A DNA stretch of 55,285 nt from Planctomycetota bacterium (GCA_021791715.1 JAJYWB010000040.1:1-55285); one strand, 5' to 3'. Shown: positions 19,981-29,446, numbered from the stretch's first letter. Made by a program: numbers and translations. Notes: generated by a model not told the origin, from the sequence alone.

Positions 19981-20574
19981 TTATTCTCTTTGAGAAAGAC
20001 GCTTGAGAAAAAATCGCGTCGTCAAGAATCCGATGATCAAGGCGAAGATCCCTGAAATCACCACGATCACCACAGAGGGTGAATCCTTCCCCTCGGCGAA
20101 AGAAAAGCCCCCCGTCCCCATAATTCCGCTTACGCACGTGACGCAGAACGCGACGATCGACGATACGATAATCAGTAGGAACGCGCAAAACGACGTGAGG
20201 AAGACTTCGATCTTGCCCATGAAAGACAAGCGATCGTCGTTAAGACGATACCGCTCGGCGACGACGATCGTCCGTAGGAGAGGCGGAATCGTGAAGATCG
20301 CCATGAGGATTCCAAGAACAGGGAGGAACCGGAACGCCGCCAGGCACGCCGCGACGACCGCGATGAAAGTCATCACCGACGCGATCGAGAACCTCGCTCT
20401 CGAAACGTGATTGCTTTTATATGCGAAATCGCGTCGCGTTCGGTCGTCGACGATCCGCCGATCGTTCGCGACGGGAACGAACTCGCGGTCGCAGAGGAAG
20501 CAGCGTTTCTCGTCGATCTGATTTATGGCGCCGCAACCGGGGCATTTGATCGCATCGCGTCCTCTCGGTTTCAT
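19981..20574 (-). CDS. Zinc-ribbon membrane protein A
   Basis: 197 residues. The N terminus has a zinc ribbon: CPGC, then 12 residues, then CFLC (KCPGCGAINQIDEKRCFLCD). Three or four hydrophobic segments follow (about residues 60-100, 125-155 and 170-190) with a charged tail. No known enzyme motif. The ATG at 20574 has GAGAAG upstream. It is the first gene of the operon with the Tes-like and Lgt-like genes, two bases before the Tes-like start, so it is likely made together with them. A shorter paralogue lies at 21386-21853. Confidence 0.8.
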   Translation of the reverse strand: MKPRGRDAIKCPGCGAINQIDEKRCFLCDREFVPVANDRRIVDDRTRRDFAYKSNHVSRARFSIASVMTFIAVVAACLAAFRFLPVLGILMAIFTIPPLLRTIVVAERYRLNDDRLSFMGKIEVFLTSFCAFLLIIVSSIVAFCVTCVSGIMGTGGFSFAEGKDSPSVVIVVISGIFALIIGFLTTRFFLKRLSQRE

Positions 20575-21385
20575 GAATCTTCTCGTGTTCCTTTAGGATC
20601 GCGGACAAATCGGCGAATGTCTGCTTCGGAGATCGGAAAGATCGAGCGATCGGTCGATTCGATTCCTCATTTTAGCATACCAGATGTTATGCGATCAAGG
20701 GTACCGTACTTCGTCCGTTCGACCGCCGGAGCGCGTGAGGCCGATTTGAAAGTCACTCGCACATTCGGCGTCGATCCGATATAAACTCGGATTATTCAGC
20801 GAGATTTGTGGGCGAACCCAAAACCGGAAGGGCGAAACTCCTGGTGAGCCGAATTAAGATAGTTGCGATTTTTTTCACCGAAAAAACGGCCTCATCGAAG
20901 GTTTTTACGAAAAGAGGGTCGTCGGCAGGTTCGCCCTCCTAAACAAGATTAACAGTCATCCATACATTTATAACATATTTTTCTTATTTAAATCGGCGCC
21001 GAAACCGGAAAAATCGAAACGAAAGGGCCTCGGGAGCTTTTCCGGATCGCCTCTTCATGAAAAGAGACGCATCGGAATGTTCAAACTCCCAAGTTGAAAA
21101 CAATCCATGATTTTTTCTAGAACACGCGAAAGCGATCGGTAAAAAGCGTCCGCGACCCGTAAGATCAATACGTGATCGATACGATGGAGTTTTCATATCC
21201 ACTTTTAGAAAATCCGGAGATTCGTATCGCTTTGATCGATCATCGGATATTCAATCCCGCGTCGATCGGCGAAGGTCGAAAAAGAAAGACAGACCGGATA
21301 ACCTCGCCTCGATCGATAATACAAGGCGGGAGAATCCGAAGAGCTTATCGTCCATCGGGTCGATCCGCCGCGCGGAGTTCATTGA
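20575..21385. other. Intergenic with one repeat element
   Basis: 811 bases between the two zinc-ribbon genes. Apart from the element at 20826-20940 I see no gene; short ORFs here have no ribosome site or family likeness. The promoter of the operon running leftward should lie in the first 200 bases. Confidence 0.5.
20826..20940. repeat. Single copy of the GGGAGGGCGA inverted-repeat element
   Basis: The left arm reads GGAAGGGCGAAACTCCTGGT followed by GAGCCG; the right arm reads GGCAGGTTCGCCCTCCT. The arms are inverted copies flanking about 75 bases of A/T-rich DNA. They are degenerate relative to the arrays elsewhere in the window, so this may be an old copy. Confidence 0.7.
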
Positions 21386-21853
21386 TCATCGCGAAATACA
21401 TAAAAGAAATAAAAGTATGAATCCCGCCGCCGCAACGAGCAATAAGACTCCGACGGTCGCTAAAACAGACACGAAAAAAATGACCGCTTGATCGAAAAGG
21501 TCGGGGGGTTCTTTGCGTGATTTGCGCCGATTGATGACGATAAGAGTTCGTAAAAGTGCCGGGGCGACGATGATCGCCAGAAGGACCCCTACGCCCGGCA
21601 AATAACATAACACGCCCAGCGTGAAGAAAATCAAAACGACGAGGAAGAATGAACCGACCAAATCGGAAAACGTAATTGATGTATATTGATCCAGTGAATC
21701 CGATTGATCTCGTCGACCCGTCTTCTTGATCGAACGCGATGAGTCGATCGCGGCGCCGAACTCACGATCGCAGAGGAAGCATCGCGTCTCGTCGATCTGA
21801 TTGATCGCTAAGCAGAACGGGCATCGTTTCGAACGCGTCGGGTCGAGATTCAC
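21386..21853 (-). CDS. Zinc-ribbon membrane protein B (paralogue of A)
   Basis: 155 residues from a GTG at 21853 with AGGG about 9 bases upstream. The N-terminal zinc ribbon RCPFCLAINQIDETRCFLCD is nearly the same as in the protein at 19981-20574, followed by two strongly hydrophobic regions (about residues 63-100 and 122-153). The middle segment ALLRTLIVINRRKSR parallels PLLRTIVVAERYRL of the paralogue, so the two derive from one gene. Function unknown. It lacks the third helix region and ends soon after the last membrane segment. Confidence 0.75.
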   Translation of the reverse strand: MNLDPTRSKRCPFCLAINQIDETRCFLCDREFGAAIDSSRSIKKTGRRDQSDSLDQYTSITFSDLVGSFFLVVLIFFTLGVLCYLPGVGVLLAIIVAPALLRTLIVINRRKSRKEPPDLFDQAVIFFVSVLATVGVLLLVAAAGFILLFLLCISR

Positions 21854-22344
21854 GCCGAAAACCCTCGCGATTCCTCACACCTTTTGTCCAATCATCGCCC
21901 ACGCTTTAAAACGAACGATACGCGGTCGCGCGGTCGTATCAATTAACCCGCGATCCTCACGCCTATTTCTCCAACTTTCGAAAGCGCGAACCAAGACGAG
22001 GACGTTCGGCTTTGAAGAAATCAGGTTCGTCGATCCGAATCGTTCGATGAATTCAGCATACTTACGCATCGCGTGAACCGTCAAGCGAGTTCTTGATTCG
22101 ATTGCCGAATCGATTTCCGTATCACCGCTTTTCGCCGAGGTTATTGGACTTTCGAAGCATACGCTCGAGCAAGAAATGCGAACCAATCTCATCGGCGAAG
22201 CATTCCGATCGAAAGTTTTCGAGTTATCCACCGAATATGTCGCATCGTCCTTGATCTTCTCAATTCTCCTCACTAGGATATGTCCGATTTCGGTTAGCCG
22301 TCACTTTCTTCGGTTTCGATCGACCACCCCCTGGAGCCGCGCCA
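21854..22344. other. Intergenic, no gene supported
   Basis: 491 bases. A minus-strand frame of 132 codons (21875-22273, GTG start) is the only candidate; it has no ribosome site, no signal or membrane segment and no recognised motif, so it is left uncalled but could be a small hypothetical gene. Confidence 0.45.
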
Positions 22345-24231
22345 ATGAAACTCGCTTGGAAAATCCTCATCTTCGCGGGCCTTTTGTCTCTCGAGGGTTG
22401 CGGACGGTCGATTACGACTTACGAGTCGACCCCTGGAGCGTATAAGATAAACTTCCCCGCGGCGCCGATCGAAAAACATTCGCAGGTCAACACCCCCGCC
22501 GGACCGATTTCCCTTTATACGGCGATGCATGAGGCGCGAGACGGCTCGGTCTTCCTCGTGACCTATGGAGTGAACCCTCCCGCGGTCGTTCGCAACAACA
22601 CCGCCAAGAAATTGCTTGGTGCGGGTGTCGAGGGGATGATGAGAGAGTCGGGTTGGAGCCTCGTTAAGAATGAGCCGACCTCGTACCAAAATCATCCCGG
22701 CATGGATGTCGAGTTCACGGGAAAGGCTCCCAATTCCACCAAGAAGTTGATCGGACGCGTTCGCGTTTATTTGATCGGCGATCGGCTTTATCAAGTGATG
22801 TCGGCCGGCCCCGAAGGCTCGATCGATCCGGCGTCGATCACCGCTTTTCTGAATTCGTTCACGATCACCAGGGAATTTCCCGTTTTAGTGAAAGCCGAAT
22901 CAGATGGTGATCAAATGCAAGATCCTGCAACGGCGAATTCAACCGCGAACGCGGGAGCCGTCGCGGAACCGTCGAATGCGGGCGAGTCGAACGCTCCGAG
23001 AACCGGGATCGGAACCGCTCCAGCTTCGCGGTCGCCGATCGGAGGTCGAATCGCTCCGAGGATCGCGAGAGGACCGGGCGGGAGTCGAACGATTCGTCCC
23101 CCGGTTCGAAATCCGAGCCGAGGAACGACTCCGAGCGGAGTTCCTCAATCGAATCAAGCCGCGGCGTCGGACGGAGGCGGGGCGACGAACGGCCGAGCCG
23201 ATTCGCCCGTGAATTCCGGCGTACCGTCGACAGGATCGCCCGCGCCGAATTCGAAAAAACAGGCCGCGGGCGCCTCGATCGCGAACGGACGAGCCGCCGG
23301 GATCGCGATCAAGAAATTCGAATGGGTCAACGCCGACGAGGATCGGATCGGCGAGGGAGCGAAGCCCGATCCCGATCAACATAATGACAATCGTTTTCGG
23401 GCCGAACTCGTATTACCGAACGACGCGGTGATCGAGGAGATCGCGATCGACGAAGGGGACGGAGGGTCGCACAAATGGACGAGCAAGCCGAGCGATCGGT
23501 TGTGGCAAGTCGGAATTCTTCAGAACAATAATGTAATCACCAAAAAACAGGTGGATGTTGTCGGTTCCTTTTCAGGGAATCAAGTTTTTGATCTTTACGT
23601 GACGAATCCTGGAGGTTTTAGCGAGAAAACGAAGTTCACGCTGAAAGTCGTCGTCGCGAGCGCCGGCTCGTCTTACGAGGTTACCTCCTCTTGCTTGCGT
23701 CGAACCGCGAGCGCGAATACGGCATCCAAACCGAATACGAAAGCCGTCGTCGATTCCGGCGCCCCTCTCGAGCCTGTGATGTTAAGCGATCGGGCGAAAT
23801 CGGCGGGGGCTTCGATCAAAGACTTTTATTGGGTGAACGAGGACGAGGATCAGATCGGCACAGGCTCGCGTCCCGATCCTGATCATCAAAAAGATCTGCG
23901 ATTTTTCGTCGCGCTCGATCTTCCCGCGGATACGACGATCGAGGAGATCCGGCTTTTCGAGGGGGACGGCGGATTTCACAATTGGATCACGACGCCGAGC
24001 GATCGTTATTGGCAAGTCGCGATTCTTCAAAACGGCGCCCCCGTCGCGAAATCGCATGTCAAACAGGTCGGCAAGTTTTCAGGAGAGCAAAAGTTTGATC
24101 TTTATGTGACGAACCCGGGAGGGTTCAACGCGCAAACGAAATTCACGGTCAAAATCGTCGTGACGATCGCGGGTAAGAAATACGAACTTTCGGCGAGTCG
24201 CTCCCGCGGCGAACCTCGACGAACCTCGTAA
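22345..24231 (+). CDS. Lipoprotein with duplicated unknown C-terminal domain
   Basis: 628 residues. Lipoprotein signal with Cys19 (LLSLEGCGRS). Residues about 28-180 form a domain common in planctomycete lipoproteins (YKINFPAAPIEKHSQVNTP ... VRVYLIGDRLYQVMSAG ... FLNSFTI). A low-complexity Ser/Pro/Arg/Gly linker (about 195-320) follows. Then come two copies of one domain, about 325-440 and 495-615: each begins F-x-WVN-x-DEDxIGxG, continues PDPDxxxDxRF, xxxIEEIxxxEGDGG, PSDRxWQVxILQN and ends FDLYVTNPGGFxxxTKFTxKxVV. I do not know this domain by name; its spacing suggests a beta sandwich. The start has GGAG 9 bases upstream. Stands alone. Confidence 0.85.
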   Translation: MKLAWKILIFAGLLSLEGCGRSITTYESTPGAYKINFPAAPIEKHSQVNTPAGPISLYTAMHEARDGSVFLVTYGVNPPAVVRNNTAKKLLGAGVEGMMRESGWSLVKNEPTSYQNHPGMDVEFTGKAPNSTKKLIGRVRVYLIGDRLYQVMSAGPEGSIDPASITAFLNSFTITREFPVLVKAESDGDQMQDPATANSTANAGAVAEPSNAGESNAPRTGIGTAPASRSPIGGRIAPRIARGPGGSRTIRPPVRNPSRGTTPSGVPQSNQAAASDGGGATNGRADSPVNSGVPSTGSPAPNSKKQAAGASIANGRAAGIAIKKFEWVNADEDRIGEGAKPDPDQHNDNRFRAELVLPNDAVIEEIAIDEGDGGSHKWTSKPSDRLWQVGILQNNNVITKKQVDVVGSFSGNQVFDLYVTNPGGFSEKTKFTLKVVVASAGSSYEVTSSCLRRTASANTASKPNTKAVVDSGAPLEPVMLSDRAKSAGASIKDFYWVNEDEDQIGTGSRPDPDHQKDLRFFVALDLPADTTIEEIRLFEGDGGFHNWITTPSDRYWQVAILQNGAPVAKSHVKQVGKFSGEQKFDLYVTNPGGFNAQTKFTVKIVVTIAGKKYELSASRSRGEPRRTS

Positions 24232-24690
24232 CGGTCGTTCCGCGGTTCGCATGCCGATTCGACGAGTTCGGTTCGCGTCGTCGAATCGGCGGAGGCGTTC
24301 TTAGCGACTCCCGACGATTTGATCGGATCGGCGAATCGCCGGCCCGATCGCTCTCGCGTATGAAACAATCGGAAGGATCGCCCAAGGCGATACGCTAAAC
24401 CGTCTCCATCGAAAAAATTGATACAAAATCATGCTTATACATTTATAAAATTTTATATCGTAGTATAACTTCATTTTTGACGGTGATACGGTCGTTGGAA
24501 TGAGCCGATAAAGCACGGGTCGATGACGTGAACTTCGGATCGATCCTACGACAAAACCTCTCGTGTTTGATCCCGGTCGGGCTACGTTTCGGCTCATACG
24601 AAATTGATTCTCACACAACACATGTAAGTAACAGAATAAAATCTAGCTATCCCGAATCTTGAACTTTTCTCGATCGATCGAGACCGAGAG
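24232..24690. other. Intergenic between converging genes, nothing recognised
   Basis: 459 bases, A/T-rich around 24420-24480. I see no gene and no clear terminator with a T-run for either neighbour. Confidence 0.5.
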
Positions 24691-25497
24691 TTAGAGTTTG
24701 AGAGCCTCGATCGCGCGTTCGATCTCGGCGATCGCCGCGAGTCGCTCTTCAAGGCTCGCGACGGGGGTCGCGACGCGCTCGGGCGATTCGTCATAAGTTC
24801 GATCGTCGAGGATTCTTCCGTTGCGCTTTTTCCGCGTTCCTCCCCATTGTTTGAAGAAAAACTTGACTCCCGATTCGAGGCATTGATCGCGGATCGAACG
24901 GACCCAGTTCGCGTCGATCGGGCGAGCCCCGGGCCCGCTTTCTCCGCCGACGATCACCCACGAAACGCCCGACAAATTCAATTCGCCAAGATCCTCGAGC
25001 AGAGGCTCGATCGAGAGAAAACGAATCGCCGCGGGCGCCTCTCGGAGATGATCGATCCTCGGTTTTCCATGCTCACGATTTTCGACGCTCACTCCCCACC
25101 AAACGTTCCGAGCTTGAGCAGGGTTTCTCAGCTTCGTTTGGAGCAAATCGCGCATTCGTCGCGACCTTTTGGTTAACACCTGATACGTATGCCAAGGCGC
25201 GAGTTCCATCACGCGTGCGAACGTCATGATATAAGCGTCGGTGATTCCCTCGTGAAACAGGTCGCTCATCGAATCGACGAAGATCATTTTGGGCTCGGTC
25301 CAACGGAGCGGATCGAGGAGTTTTTGGGGAACGAGGCGAAGGTCGAAGCCCTGTTCGTAAGGGTGCCCGGGGACGCCTCGAAAACGTTCGGCGAACGTTT
25401 CGGCGTAACAATGCGCGCAGCCGGGGCTGATTTTGGTGCAGCCGCGCGTCGGGTTGAGCGTCGCGTCGGTCCATTCAATCGAGGAATGATCACTCAT
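24691..25497 (-). CDS. DUF5131 / phage Gp37-Gp68 family protein
   Basis: 268 residues. Opening SSIEWTDATLNPTRGC, then Cys20, Cys27 and Cys30 in RGCTKISPGCAHCYAE, are hallmarks of the Gp37/Gp68 (DUF5131) family, which has a radical-SAM-like Cys cluster. Also seen are VDSMSDLFHE, YQVLTKRSRRM, WWGVSVENRE, RFLSIEPLLEDLG and VGGESGPGARP, all conserved in the family. The biochemical role is not established. Family genes are often beside a three-Cys-motif partner gene, but none is present here. The ATG at 25497 has no clear ribosome site. A charged tail (residues 245-268) looks like a coiled coil. Confidence 0.9.
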   Translation of the reverse strand: MSDHSSIEWTDATLNPTRGCTKISPGCAHCYAETFAERFRGVPGHPYEQGFDLRLVPQKLLDPLRWTEPKMIFVDSMSDLFHEGITDAYIMTFARVMELAPWHTYQVLTKRSRRMRDLLQTKLRNPAQARNVWWGVSVENREHGKPRIDHLREAPAAIRFLSIEPLLEDLGELNLSGVSWVIVGGESGPGARPIDANWVRSIRDQCLESGVKFFFKQWGGTRKKRNGRILDDRTYDESPERVATPVASLEERLAAIAEIERAIEALKL

Positions 25498-25651
25498 AAT
25501 ATTTAACCAATTAATAATTCAAAGTGTTCCAAAGTTATCGATTGAGCGACGAACGAGTTCGACGACGAATCGACCGAACTCGCCCGGTTTCAAGGTTCGA
25601 TGCGATGATACACCACGGCGTCGGCGTGCGTTATGTTTTGTGGGGCGAAAA

Positions 25652-26545
25652 ATGATTCGATTTCATCGATCGAGTGAAACCATGCACAAGCCTTACGACA
25701 TAACCATGAAGATGCTGATGGAACAAGAACCGGTCTCTTGGCTGAGGCGATTCGGGATCGAGCCCGACGGGCCCGTCAGCGTCGTGGATAGCGAGGTTTC
25801 GACGATCACCTCCGAGGTCGACAAGGTTTTTAAGATCGACGGAGCCGAGCCTTACCTTGTTCACATCGAGAACCAGACGAGTCCCGACCCCGATATGCCT
25901 TGGCGGATGAATCGCTACAACGTACTTGTGGCGAAGGACGGAGAATATCCCGTCTTGAGCGTACTGCTTCTGTTGCGTCGATCCGCCGAAGCGAAAGACT
26001 TAACGGGCGTACACGAGAGAAAGGTTCCCGGGTTTGGGCTTGTGTCGCTTTTCCATTACCCGATCGTGAGGGTTTGGGAACTTGACGTCGAATCGATTTT
26101 GAACGGCGAATTGTCGATTTTGCCTCTCGCCCCTCTGGCGGATGTGCCGGAAGAGTCGATCCCCGACGTTTTTCGTCGAATCGACGAGCGCGTGATGAGA
26201 GAGACGGAAACGCCGACGGCGTGTATGATCATGGTATCGACCCTGCTCCTGGCGGGGATGCGATTGGAACGCGATCAAATCCTCGACATGATGAGGAGGT
26301 TTTCATCAATGAACCTTTTGCAGGAATCTTCGTTCTATCAGATGTTGCTTGAGGAAGGGGAAAAGAAGGGGAGAATCAAGGAAGCCCGGGAGATGTTGCT
26401 CGACCTCGTCGAAGCTCGGTTCGGAGCGGTCGACGCGTCTTTTCGCCGATCGATCGACGCGATCGACGACCTTGAAACGCTTAAGCGAATGAGTAAGAAA
26501 GTTATCACGATTTCAGACCCGCAAGAGTTATTTTCGGGTTTCTGA
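25652..26545 (+). CDS. Rpn-family PD-(D/E)XK nuclease-like protein
   Basis: 297 residues from an ATG at 25652 preceded by GGGG; ATG 25682 is an alternative just before the conserved HKPYD start. The N-terminal part follows the Rpn/YhgA-like layout: KPYDITMKMLM, then SEVDKVFKID and YLVHIENQTSPDPDMPWRM, where the Asp and the ExQ element correspond to the PD-(D/E)XK core. The C-terminal third is helical and charged (LLEEGEKKGRIKEAREMLLD), as usual in the family. Members act on DNA and have been linked to recombination. Its last 105 codons are repeated just downstream. Confidence 0.82.
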   Translation: MIRFHRSSETMHKPYDITMKMLMEQEPVSWLRRFGIEPDGPVSVVDSEVSTITSEVDKVFKIDGAEPYLVHIENQTSPDPDMPWRMNRYNVLVAKDGEYPVLSVLLLLRRSAEAKDLTGVHERKVPGFGLVSLFHYPIVRVWELDVESILNGELSILPLAPLADVPEESIPDVFRRIDERVMRETETPTACMIMVSTLLLAGMRLERDQILDMMRRFSSMNLLQESSFYQMLLEEGEKKGRIKEAREMLLDLVEARFGAVDASFRRSIDAIDDLETLKRMSKKVITISDPQELFSGF

Positions 26546-26967
26546 GCTCCGCGGTCGCCGCACGAGCGATCGCGGGCGATCGGATCGGCGCCGATGGTAT
26601 CGACCCCGCTCCTGGCGGGGATGCGATTGGAACGCGATCAAATCCTCGACATGATGAGGAGATTTTCATCAATGAACCTTTTGCAGGAATCTTCGTTCTA
26701 TCAGATGTTGCTTGAGGAAGGGGAAAAGAAGGGGCTTCAAAAAGGGGTACTGGCGGCCAGGGAGATGTTGCTCGACCTCGTCGAAGCTCGGTTCGGAGCG
26801 GTCGACGCGTCTTTTCGCCGATCGATCGACGCGATCGACGACCTTGAAAAGCTTAAGCGAATGAGTAAGAAAGTTATCACGATTTCAGACCCGCAAGAGT
26901 TATTTTCGGGTTTCTGAGCCCCGCGGTCGCCGCACGAGCGATCGCGGGCGATCGGATCGGCGCCGAT
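26231..26967 (+). repeat. Direct tandem duplication of the 3' end of the Rpn-like gene
   Basis: Unit 1 is about 26231-26593 and unit 2 about 26594-26967. They match nearly base for base, including the sequence after the stop codon (GCGGTCGCCGCACGAGCG). Unit 2 carries nine extra bases, three codons, in the linker (GEKKGRIKEARE versus GEKKGLQKGVLAARE). Starts of the units are 363 bases apart, stops 372. Confidence 0.9.
26594..26917 (+). pseudogene. Rpn-like C-terminal fragment (duplicate)
   Basis: 107 codons starting at an internal Met of the parent frame and ending at the same FSGF stop. The ATG has no ribosome site in front, and the nuclease core is missing, so it is most likely untranslated. 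It could serve as a donor for recombination with the intact gene, replacing the linker. The three-codon difference is in frame. Confidence 0.8.
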
Positions 26968-27100
26968 CGTTTTCGTCGTGTTGAGAAATCGGTCGCTCGG
27001 GCGTCTTGCCGAATCCGAGACGAACGCGTACTTTGTGTGAATCTTCGGTGGAATCATCACGGTTGGGAAGTTCCTCCATTCGTCACGAGGTTTGGTTTCG

Positions 27101-29446
27101 ATGAGCAACAAGTCGTCTCGTCCGATCGCCGCGGTATTTTTCACGGTATTCGTCTCGGTCGCGGCGGCGCGCGGCGAGGAACCCGCGAATCTCGCCGATT
27201 ATTTTGGATTTCTCCCCGTCGAGGTTTACAAGCTTGATCAACGGATCAACAATTTAACGATCAAGGATCTGGACGGCGACAAGATCGACGATATCGCCGT
27301 GGTGAACAACGGTCGGTCGCGGATCGAGCTTTTGCTCAGCACTCCAGGCCCCAACGATTTCGACAAGGGTATCACCAAGGAGACGAACGAGATCGTCGGC
27401 GACCGTCGGATGCGGCTGAAGAGCATCTCGGTGAACCACGAGGTCGTCGCTCTCGGCGTCGGCGATTTCAACGGCGACGGCAAGCTCGATTTGGCGTATT
27501 ACGGAACGCCGTCGGAGATCGTCATCTTGTACAACCAGGGAAAGGGCCGTTTCGGCGACATCAAGAAGATCGCCGCGGGAGACGCGATCGCGAGCAATCT
27601 GTGTCTCGCGGTCGGCGATTTCAATCAAGATCACCGCGACGATCTCGCGTTGCTCGATTCGGACGAGGTTGTGTTGATTTATCAACAGGCCGACGGCAAG
27701 CTCGCCGATCCCGAACGGATTCCGCACACGGCGCCCAAGCCCGGCTCGATCAAAGCGGTCGATCTCGACGGCGATCGACGCGACGACATGGTGATTTTCA
27801 CCGGCGAGGACGACAGTCCGATGCGGGTTCGCTTCGGCATTCCCGGCGGTAAGCTCGGTCCCGAACAGCGGATGAAAACCGAATCGCATCGCGCGTTCGC
27901 TTTCGGCGATATCGACGGCAAGCCGGGCTCGGAGATGTCGGTGATCGAAGGACAATCGGGAAGGGTTCGCGTGCTTGCGCTTAGACCTGTTGAAGCGAGC
28001 GAAACCGAGGGGAAAGGCGAGCTGTTGTTTTACGCGTTGCCGCACGGAGAATCGCGAGGTCGATCGCTCGCGATCGGCGATCTCGACGGCGATCATCGCG
28101 CCGATGTCGTCGTATCCGATCCCTCGAACGCTCAATTCGTCGTCTTTCGACAAGCGGGCGCTCCCGGAACTCCGCTCGACGTCGGCGCGAAGTTCCCCGG
28201 GCTCGTCGGCGGCAACGAGATTAAACTCGCCGATACCGACGGCGACGGAAAAGTGGAGGTTTTCGTCCTCTCCGAGCAAGAGAAGCAGATCGGCCGAAGC
28301 GTGTTCAAAGACAATCGCCTGACGTTCCCGAGCCCGCTGCCGCTGAAAGGGGAGCCGGTGATGCTCGAGGTCGCCGATATCGACGGCGATAAAACACCTG
28401 AGGTTTTATATATCACCCGCGATTCCGAGAAAAAAGGATCGGACGCCTACAAGCTGCACGCGCTCAAGCGTGAGCCTTCGGGGTCGTTCGCGCCGTTTTC
28501 GTGGGGTAAAGAGGCGATGTTGGCTTTGCCCGGAGTGACGGGCAAGCCCGCGGGGCTCCGCGTCCTCGACGTCAACCAAGACGGCCAAGCCGATTATCTT
28601 GTGTACAAATCATACGGCGCTCCGTTGCTGTTGATCGGTCGACCGGGCGACGCGCCCAAAGAACTGACGAATTTGGGCCCGCTCGCCAAGGTCGACGAAT
28701 CGGGAATCACCGTCGCGAATCTCGACGGTCCCGCGCTTTTGGTCGCTCAAAACAACTTCGCACGAAAGCTAAAACTCGACGCCTCGGGAACGTGGGAGGT
28801 GCAGGATCAGTTCAATTCGGGACAGACGACCGCCGCGATCGAAGCCGCGACCGCGATCGACACCGACGGCGACGGCGTGAAGGAAATCGTCATGCTCGAT
28901 CGCAAAACGCGATCATTAATTTATCTATCGAAGAAAGACGGATCGTATCGACCCACCGGAACGCTTTCGGTCGGGTCGTTCGATTTCCGCGGATTGCATA
29001 CCGCGGATCTCGACGGCGACGGCAAGGACGATCTCCTCCTCGCGGGTTCAAGCAAATTCGGAGTCGTGCTCACGGGCCAAAAAGGACGTCGATTCAAAGA
29101 AATCGCGGGATATGAACATGAAAGAGAAAAAGCTCGATTCGCCGATCTCGTCGTGGGGGATCTGAACGGCGACGGGCAGAGCGATTTGGCGATTCTCGAC
29201 GTCGGCGATCATTTTATTGAAATCGCCACGTATTTGGGTCAGTTTGAGATGAAAAAGGCGCTCGCTTTTCGCGTATTCGAGCAAAAATCGTTTCATGAGT
29301 TCGGCGAAACGATCGAACCGCGCGATATCAACGTCGGCGACGTCGACGGCGACGGCCGTACCGACCTCGTCCTGATTTCGCACAATCGCGTGTTGGTTTA
29401 CCGGCAAGATCCCGGAACCGAGAAGACCGTTCAGGCCAAGCCGTGA
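27101..29446 (+). CDS. Exported FG-GAP/VCBS repeat protein
   Basis: 781 residues from the ATG at 27101 (GAGG upstream). Signal peptide about residues 1-26 (PIAAVFFTVFVSVAAARG). The rest is a run of FG-GAP/VCBS-type blades, recognised by about a dozen calcium-loop motifs: DLDGDKIDDIAV, DFNGDGKLDLAY, DFNQDHRDDLAL, DLDGDRRDDMVI, DLDGDHRADVVV, DTDGDGKVEVFV, DLDGDGKDDLLL, DLNGDGQSDLAI and DVDGDGRTDLVL among others. It should fold as one or two beta propellers outside the cytoplasm and bind calcium; such proteins make contacts on cell surfaces. No enzyme motif, no C-terminal anchor. Stands alone. Confidence 0.92.
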   Translation: MSNKSSRPIAAVFFTVFVSVAAARGEEPANLADYFGFLPVEVYKLDQRINNLTIKDLDGDKIDDIAVVNNGRSRIELLLSTPGPNDFDKGITKETNEIVGDRRMRLKSISVNHEVVALGVGDFNGDGKLDLAYYGTPSEIVILYNQGKGRFGDIKKIAAGDAIASNLCLAVGDFNQDHRDDLALLDSDEVVLIYQQADGKLADPERIPHTAPKPGSIKAVDLDGDRRDDMVIFTGEDDSPMRVRFGIPGGKLGPEQRMKTESHRAFAFGDIDGKPGSEMSVIEGQSGRVRVLALRPVEASETEGKGELLFYALPHGESRGRSLAIGDLDGDHRADVVVSDPSNAQFVVFRQAGAPGTPLDVGAKFPGLVGGNEIKLADTDGDGKVEVFVLSEQEKQIGRSVFKDNRLTFPSPLPLKGEPVMLEVADIDGDKTPEVLYITRDSEKKGSDAYKLHALKREPSGSFAPFSWGKEAMLALPGVTGKPAGLRVLDVNQDGQADYLVYKSYGAPLLLIGRPGDAPKELTNLGPLAKVDESGITVANLDGPALLVAQNNFARKLKLDASGTWEVQDQFNSGQTTAAIEAATAIDTDGDGVKEIVMLDRKTRSLIYLSKKDGSYRPTGTLSVGSFDFRGLHTADLDGDGKDDLLLAGSSKFGVVLTGQKGRRFKEIAGYEHEREKARFADLVVGDLNGDGQSDLAILDVGDHFIEIATYLGQFEMKKALAFRVFEQKSFHEFGETIEPRDINVGDVDGDGRTDLVLISHNRVLVYRQDPGTEKTVQAKP

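Noticed and set aside
21875..22273. 132-codon minus-strand ORF
   Set aside because: GTG start without ribosome site, no recognisable family; kept only as a remark.
24691..25497. Two-gene DUF5131 / three-Cys-motif partner module
   Set aside because: Only the DUF5131 gene is present; neighbours are unrelated.
26594..26917. Independent short Rpn gene
   Set aside because: No ribosome site, lacks the nuclease core, and is explained as a tandem duplicate of the upstream gene's 3' end.
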